A stretch of DNA of 7,627 nucleotides from JdFR-22 sp046537735. GTDB taxonomy: Archaea > Halobacteriota > Archaeoglobi > Archaeoglobales > Archaeoglobaceae. The notes beneath the pieces are model-generated. The model was not told the DNA's origin. It worked only from the letters and a program-made list of their open reading frames with translations, and did no database searches. Below are positions 6,013 to 7,627 of the stretch, in pieces; within the stretch, counting starts at the first letter, position 1, and every line of letters starts with the position of its first letter. The stretch covers positions 1-7,627 of the forward strand of contig JBKHKH010000096.1 of assembly GCA_046537735.1 (NCBI GenBank), written 5' to 3'. A program made the position numbers and the translations under genes.

Positions 6013-6612
6013 GGAGATCTCATCCATGTTCATGTTGATCTGCTTGGTGATCTCTTCTGCCAGGTGTGAATGATAACCCTTTAGGGAGAACACTCCGTAT
6101 GTGGTGTCTTTTACCTTAATTTTGCTCTTGACTATTAACTGGGGACCTTCCTGGCTGTGGAATATTACTGGAACATTTTCTCCTCCGAATTCCGCTCTCA
6201 CGAATTTTGGGAAGTAGGTTGTGTTGCCCGTTGAGGAGAAAAAGAAGAGTACATCTACATCTGCGTGAGAGTAGAATGGAGTATAGAATATATCGGTCCG
6301 AAGAACTTTGGCAGCGACCGCAGGACCGTCAAAGTTGCCTTCGAGATTTATGAAAGATTTGACCTCCCCACCTCGCTGAAGCTCTTCCTTCAGCTCCTTT
6401 TCCAGAGCATTGCCTATAGGGTCTCCCCGCACCACGTGGAGATAGATGGTTTGAGATAGATCCACTTCGGGCTCCATCGTAGAAAAGCTCTCCATCTGCT
6501 GGTTGGTTACGGTCTCACTTTTATACAGACCGAAATTGAGGAAGACGAATGAAGTTATTGCTATTATTAAGACCAGGCCCAAAACCACTACAATTCCTTT
6601 TTTCTGCTTCAT
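6004..6612 (-). CDS. Membrane-anchored extracytoplasmic protein of unknown function
   Basis: Reading from ATG at 6612 gives 202 residues. A short basic start (MKQKKG) leads into one transmembrane segment at about 6-29, followed by a soluble domain that should lie outside the membrane. No lipobox or catalytic motif is seen. The domain mixes alpha and beta segments, with a charged helix (ALEKELKEELQRGGEV), an FFFSSTGNTTYFPKF stretch, and a final amphipathic helix LAEEITKQINMNMDEI. I do not recognise the family. Upstream GTG (6624) and TTG (6615) are also in frame, but GTG is part of a GAGGTG ribosome-binding site at 6622-6627 that sits nine bases ahead of the ATG, so ATG is preferred. It lies 35 bases downstream of the zinc-ribbon gene on the same strand, so the two are probably co-transcribed. 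Confidence 0.75.
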   Translation of the reverse strand: MKQKKGIVVVLGLVLIIAITSFVFLNFGLYKSETVTNQQMESFSTMEPEVDLSQTIYLHVVRGDPIGNALEKELKEELQRGGEVKSFINLEGNFDGPAVAAKVLRTDIFYTPFYSHADVDVLFFFSSTGNTTYFPKFVRAEFGGENVPVIFHSQEGPQLIVKSKIKVKDTTYGVFSLKGYHSHLAEEITKQINMNMDEISKK

Positions 6613-6623
6613 CAAATCAAACA

Positions 6624-6641
6624 CCTCTTATACCTCTTATA
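6624..6641 (-). repeat. Perfect tandem 9-mer (TATAAGAGG twice) carrying the ribosome-binding site
   Basis: On the minus strand TATAAGAGG occurs twice in tandem, at 6641-6633 and 6632-6624, giving two GAGGT-type ribosome-binding sites or two TATA-like words between the paired genes. Related GAGGTATA words occur upstream of the surface-protein gene at 1786-1807. The duplication may tune translation of the membrane protein or mark an internal promoter. Confidence 0.6.
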
Positions 6642-6647
6642 TTCCAA

Positions 6648-7067
6648 TCAAGTTCTTTCCCTTATTGCCTCGATCTTGTTGATCAGCTCTTTTGCGGTCT
6701 TCCCCTTGACCGATTGTCTTCTGGCAGAAGAACTCTTTTTTTGTATATCCCTCATCTGTTCAGAAGTTGCTGGAACGCAACCAGCTGCAAACAGCATATT
6801 CAGTTCATTGTCCGAAAACCAGTTCTTAAGCTCATCAGCGTTTATATATACTTTTTTACTCTTTTTGTCCACCAGTATCTGTGTTCTGTAACCCTCTTCA
6901 AAATTGTTGGGGGTTTTGCCTTCGTAAACTTCTAGAGGCTTATAAAACACGTCACATGACTTGCACTTTCTACTTTTGTAAGTAGGAGTGTAGTGCATAC
7001 ATCGAAAACACCAGTTTTTTTCAATAGCGTAATCCGGCCTAACCACCTTCCGGTCCTCCTGTCTCAT
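6648..7067 (-). CDS. Zinc-ribbon protein of unknown function, first gene of the minus-strand pair
   Basis: This 139-residue protein has a four-cysteine zinc ribbon near its start: C20-x2-C23, then C35-x2-C38, with aromatic and basic residues between. The middle (about 45-75) looks like beta strands, YRTQILVDKKSKKVYINADE, followed by a short helical part. The last 30 residues are Ser/Lys/Arg-rich and basic. No signal peptide or membrane segment is seen, so a cytoplasmic, possibly nucleic-acid-binding role is inferred. The family is not recognised. The ATG at 7067 has no ribosome-binding site. An in-frame GTG at 7046 lies eight bases after a strong AGGAGG (7060-7055), so a 132-residue version keeping all four Cys is equally plausible. 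It is divergent from radA and precedes the membrane-anchored protein by 35 bases. Confidence 0.75.
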   Translation of the reverse strand: MRQEDRKVVRPDYAIEKNWCFRCMHYTPTYKSRKCKSCDVFYKPLEVYEGKTPNNFEEGYRTQILVDKKSKKVYINADELKNWFSDNELNMLFAAGCVPATSEQMRDIQKKSSSARRQSVKGKTAKELINKIEAIRERT

Positions 7068-7087
7068 TTAATTTTAGTGAACTTTGA

Positions 7088-7115
7088 TCTTAACTGATTT
7101 GTCTTAACTAATTTG
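7088..7115. repeat. Tandem 14-mer repeat in the divergent control region
   Basis: TCTTAACTGATTTG at 7088-7101 is followed at once by TCTTAACTAATTTG at 7102-7115, one mismatch in 14. It lies 21 bases upstream of the ATG of the minus-strand zinc-ribbon gene. Two regulator half-sites in phase are the simplest reading; the regulator is unknown. Confidence 0.65.
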
Positions 7116-7150
7116 AGAGGTGTAAACTTTCAACTACATCTAATTTTTCC

Positions 7151-7164
7151 TATCACTTATCACT
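7151..7164. repeat. Tandem 7-mer repeat TATCACT in the divergent region
   Basis: TATCACT occurs twice in perfect tandem at 7151-7164. A 6-bp inverted repeat, ACTTTC at 7162-7167 with GAAAGT at 7178-7183, overlaps its end. No clean TATA box is visible between the two divergent genes, so these repeats are the only structured elements in this part. Confidence 0.5.
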
Positions 7165-7200
7165 TTCAGTTCACTCAGAAAGTAATTCAGTGATGACTTT

Positions 7201-7243
7201 GAAGGCAGATTATGCCTTTGAGGGAGTTGATGACCCCCAAAGG
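7201..7243 (+). promoter_or_regulatory. Two mutually exclusive hairpins upstream of radA
   Basis: Hairpin I pairs AAGGCA (7202-7207) with TGCCTT (7213-7218). Hairpin II pairs CCTTTGAGGG (7215-7224) with CCCCCAAAGG (7234-7243), with a single A-C mismatch. They share 7215-7218, so only one can form at a time, as in switching leaders. If radA is transcribed from further upstream, this is a leader. If it starts near 7280, hairpin II would instead be a DNA palindrome just upstream of a weak TATA-like TAAAATTA (7255-7262). The stretch also reads as 29 open codons. Confidence 0.45.
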
Positions 7244-7279
7244 GTTAACCAAAGTAAAATTAGAAGGGAATGTGGTAAG

Positions 7280-7627
7280 ATGGACGAGTCCAATAATGGG
7301 AACGATACAGTTGAGCTGGAGGACCTGCCGGGTGTAGGACCTTCAGTGGCCGGAAAGTTGAGGGAAGCTGGTTATGCAGCAATTGAGGCCATTGCAGTTG
7401 CCTCGCCTAATGAGCTGGCTGTGGCAGCAGAACTGGGCGAGCCTTCTGCTGGTAAGATAATATCTGCTGCTCGATCTATGGCCAAATTGGGAGGATTTGA
7501 GAGTGGTGAAGATATTCTGGAGAGAAGAAAAAAGGTCAGAAGAATCACTTCGAGCAGTGATGAACTCAACCAGCTTTTAGGAGGGGGTGTAGAGACCCAG
7601 TCAATAACAGAGTTGTTCGGTGAGTTC
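7280..7627 (+). CDS. radA: DNA repair and recombination protein RadA, N-terminal part (cut by window end)
   Basis: RadA is the archaeal RecA/Rad51 recombinase that coats single-stranded DNA and drives strand exchange in homologous recombination. The 116 residues visible hold the N-terminal helix-hairpin-helix DNA-binding domain (LEDLPGVGPSVAGKLREAG at 13-31), the helix IISAAR, the linker GGFESGEDILERRKK, and the start of the ATPase core, LLGGGVETQSITELFGEF. The window ends just before the Walker A motif expected after GEF. At the place where many Rad51/RadA proteins have an FxxA polymerisation motif, this one reads FESG. The ATG at 7280 gives the short leader typical of RadA; an in-frame ATG at 7193 would add 29 unusual residues spanning the two hairpins and is less likely. 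Divergent from the zinc-ribbon gene. Confidence 0.93.
   Translation, partial: MDESNNGNDTVELEDLPGVGPSVAGKLREAGYAAIEAIAVASPNELAVAAELGEPSAGKIISAARSMAKLGGFESGEDILERRKKVRRITSSSDELNQLLGGGVETQSITELFGEF

Noticed and set aside
5956..6069. 37-codon plus-strand frame after the DUF5654-like gene, with AAGGAG seven bases ahead
   Set aside because: The ribosome-binding site is good, but the frame runs through a T-tract terminator and then antisense to the end of the 6004 gene, and the product has no pattern. Ribosome profiling could revive it.
6549..6935. 128-codon plus-strand frame covering parts of both minus-strand genes
   Set aside because: It crosses the junction of two better-supported opposing genes and lacks a ribosome-binding site or recognisable domain.
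7190..7233. Two GATGA words resembling C and C' boxes of a C/D RNA
   Set aside because: No CUGA D or D' boxes are found at fitting positions.
7193..7279. Extension of RadA to the in-frame ATG at 7193
   Set aside because: It would add 29 residues unlike RadA N-termini and spans two hairpins; RadA proteins usually begin a few residues before the helix-hairpin-helix.
1..7627. CRISPR arrays, insertion sequences, integrases or attachment sites
   Set aside because: No regularly spaced repeats, transposase-like frames or terminal inverted repeats with target duplications were seen.

Overview
The window is most likely a piece of a euryarchaeal chromosome from the methanogen/methane-oxidiser side (Methanomicrobia/Methanosarcinia-like). 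The evidence is a truncated archaeal recombinase RadA at the right edge, a surface protein ending in an archaeosortase-type PGF-CTERM tail, a small membrane protein that looks like the archaeal DUF5654 family, archaeal TATA boxes about 25 bases ahead of expected transcript starts, and T-tract terminators. The genus cannot be fixed from the sequence alone.

Layout. 1-280: the terminator of an upstream gene, a compact multi-hairpin element with its own TATA box (possible small RNA or leader), and the promoter of the first gene. 281-1669 (+): an actin-like (MreB/FtsA/Hsp70-fold) ATPase joined by a low-complexity linker to a C-terminal PRC-barrel. 1670-1887: a promoter region rich in inverted and direct repeats. 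1888-4695 (+): a large secreted protein with about six tandem Ig-like modules, a Thr/Pro stalk and a PGF-CTERM anchor. 4762-5385 (+): a lipoprotein with a probable carbohydrate-binding-type jelly-roll domain. 5386-5715: a terminator, a 33-residue zinc-ribbon-like microprotein on the minus strand, and divergent promoters. 5716-5943 (+): a 75-residue membrane protein. 6004-7067 (-): a two-gene unit, a zinc-ribbon protein followed by a membrane-anchored protein, neither recognised. 7068-7279: a repeat-rich divergent control region. 7280-7627 (+): the start of radA.

Reading across the window, four plus-strand genes concern the cell envelope or its cytoskeletal scaffolding: an actin-like ATPase, a glycoprotein-like surface protein, a surface lipoprotein and a small membrane protein. 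PRC-barrel proteins (CdpB1/CdpB2) take part in SepF-dependent archaeal cell division, so the actin-like/PRC-barrel fusion is the most interesting gene here. A role in division or cell shape is inference, not something the sequence proves. Each of these genes appears to have its own promoter or terminator, so they are neighbours rather than one operon. The minus-strand pair and the microprotein add three proteins of unknown function, and radA is probably an unrelated housekeeping gene.
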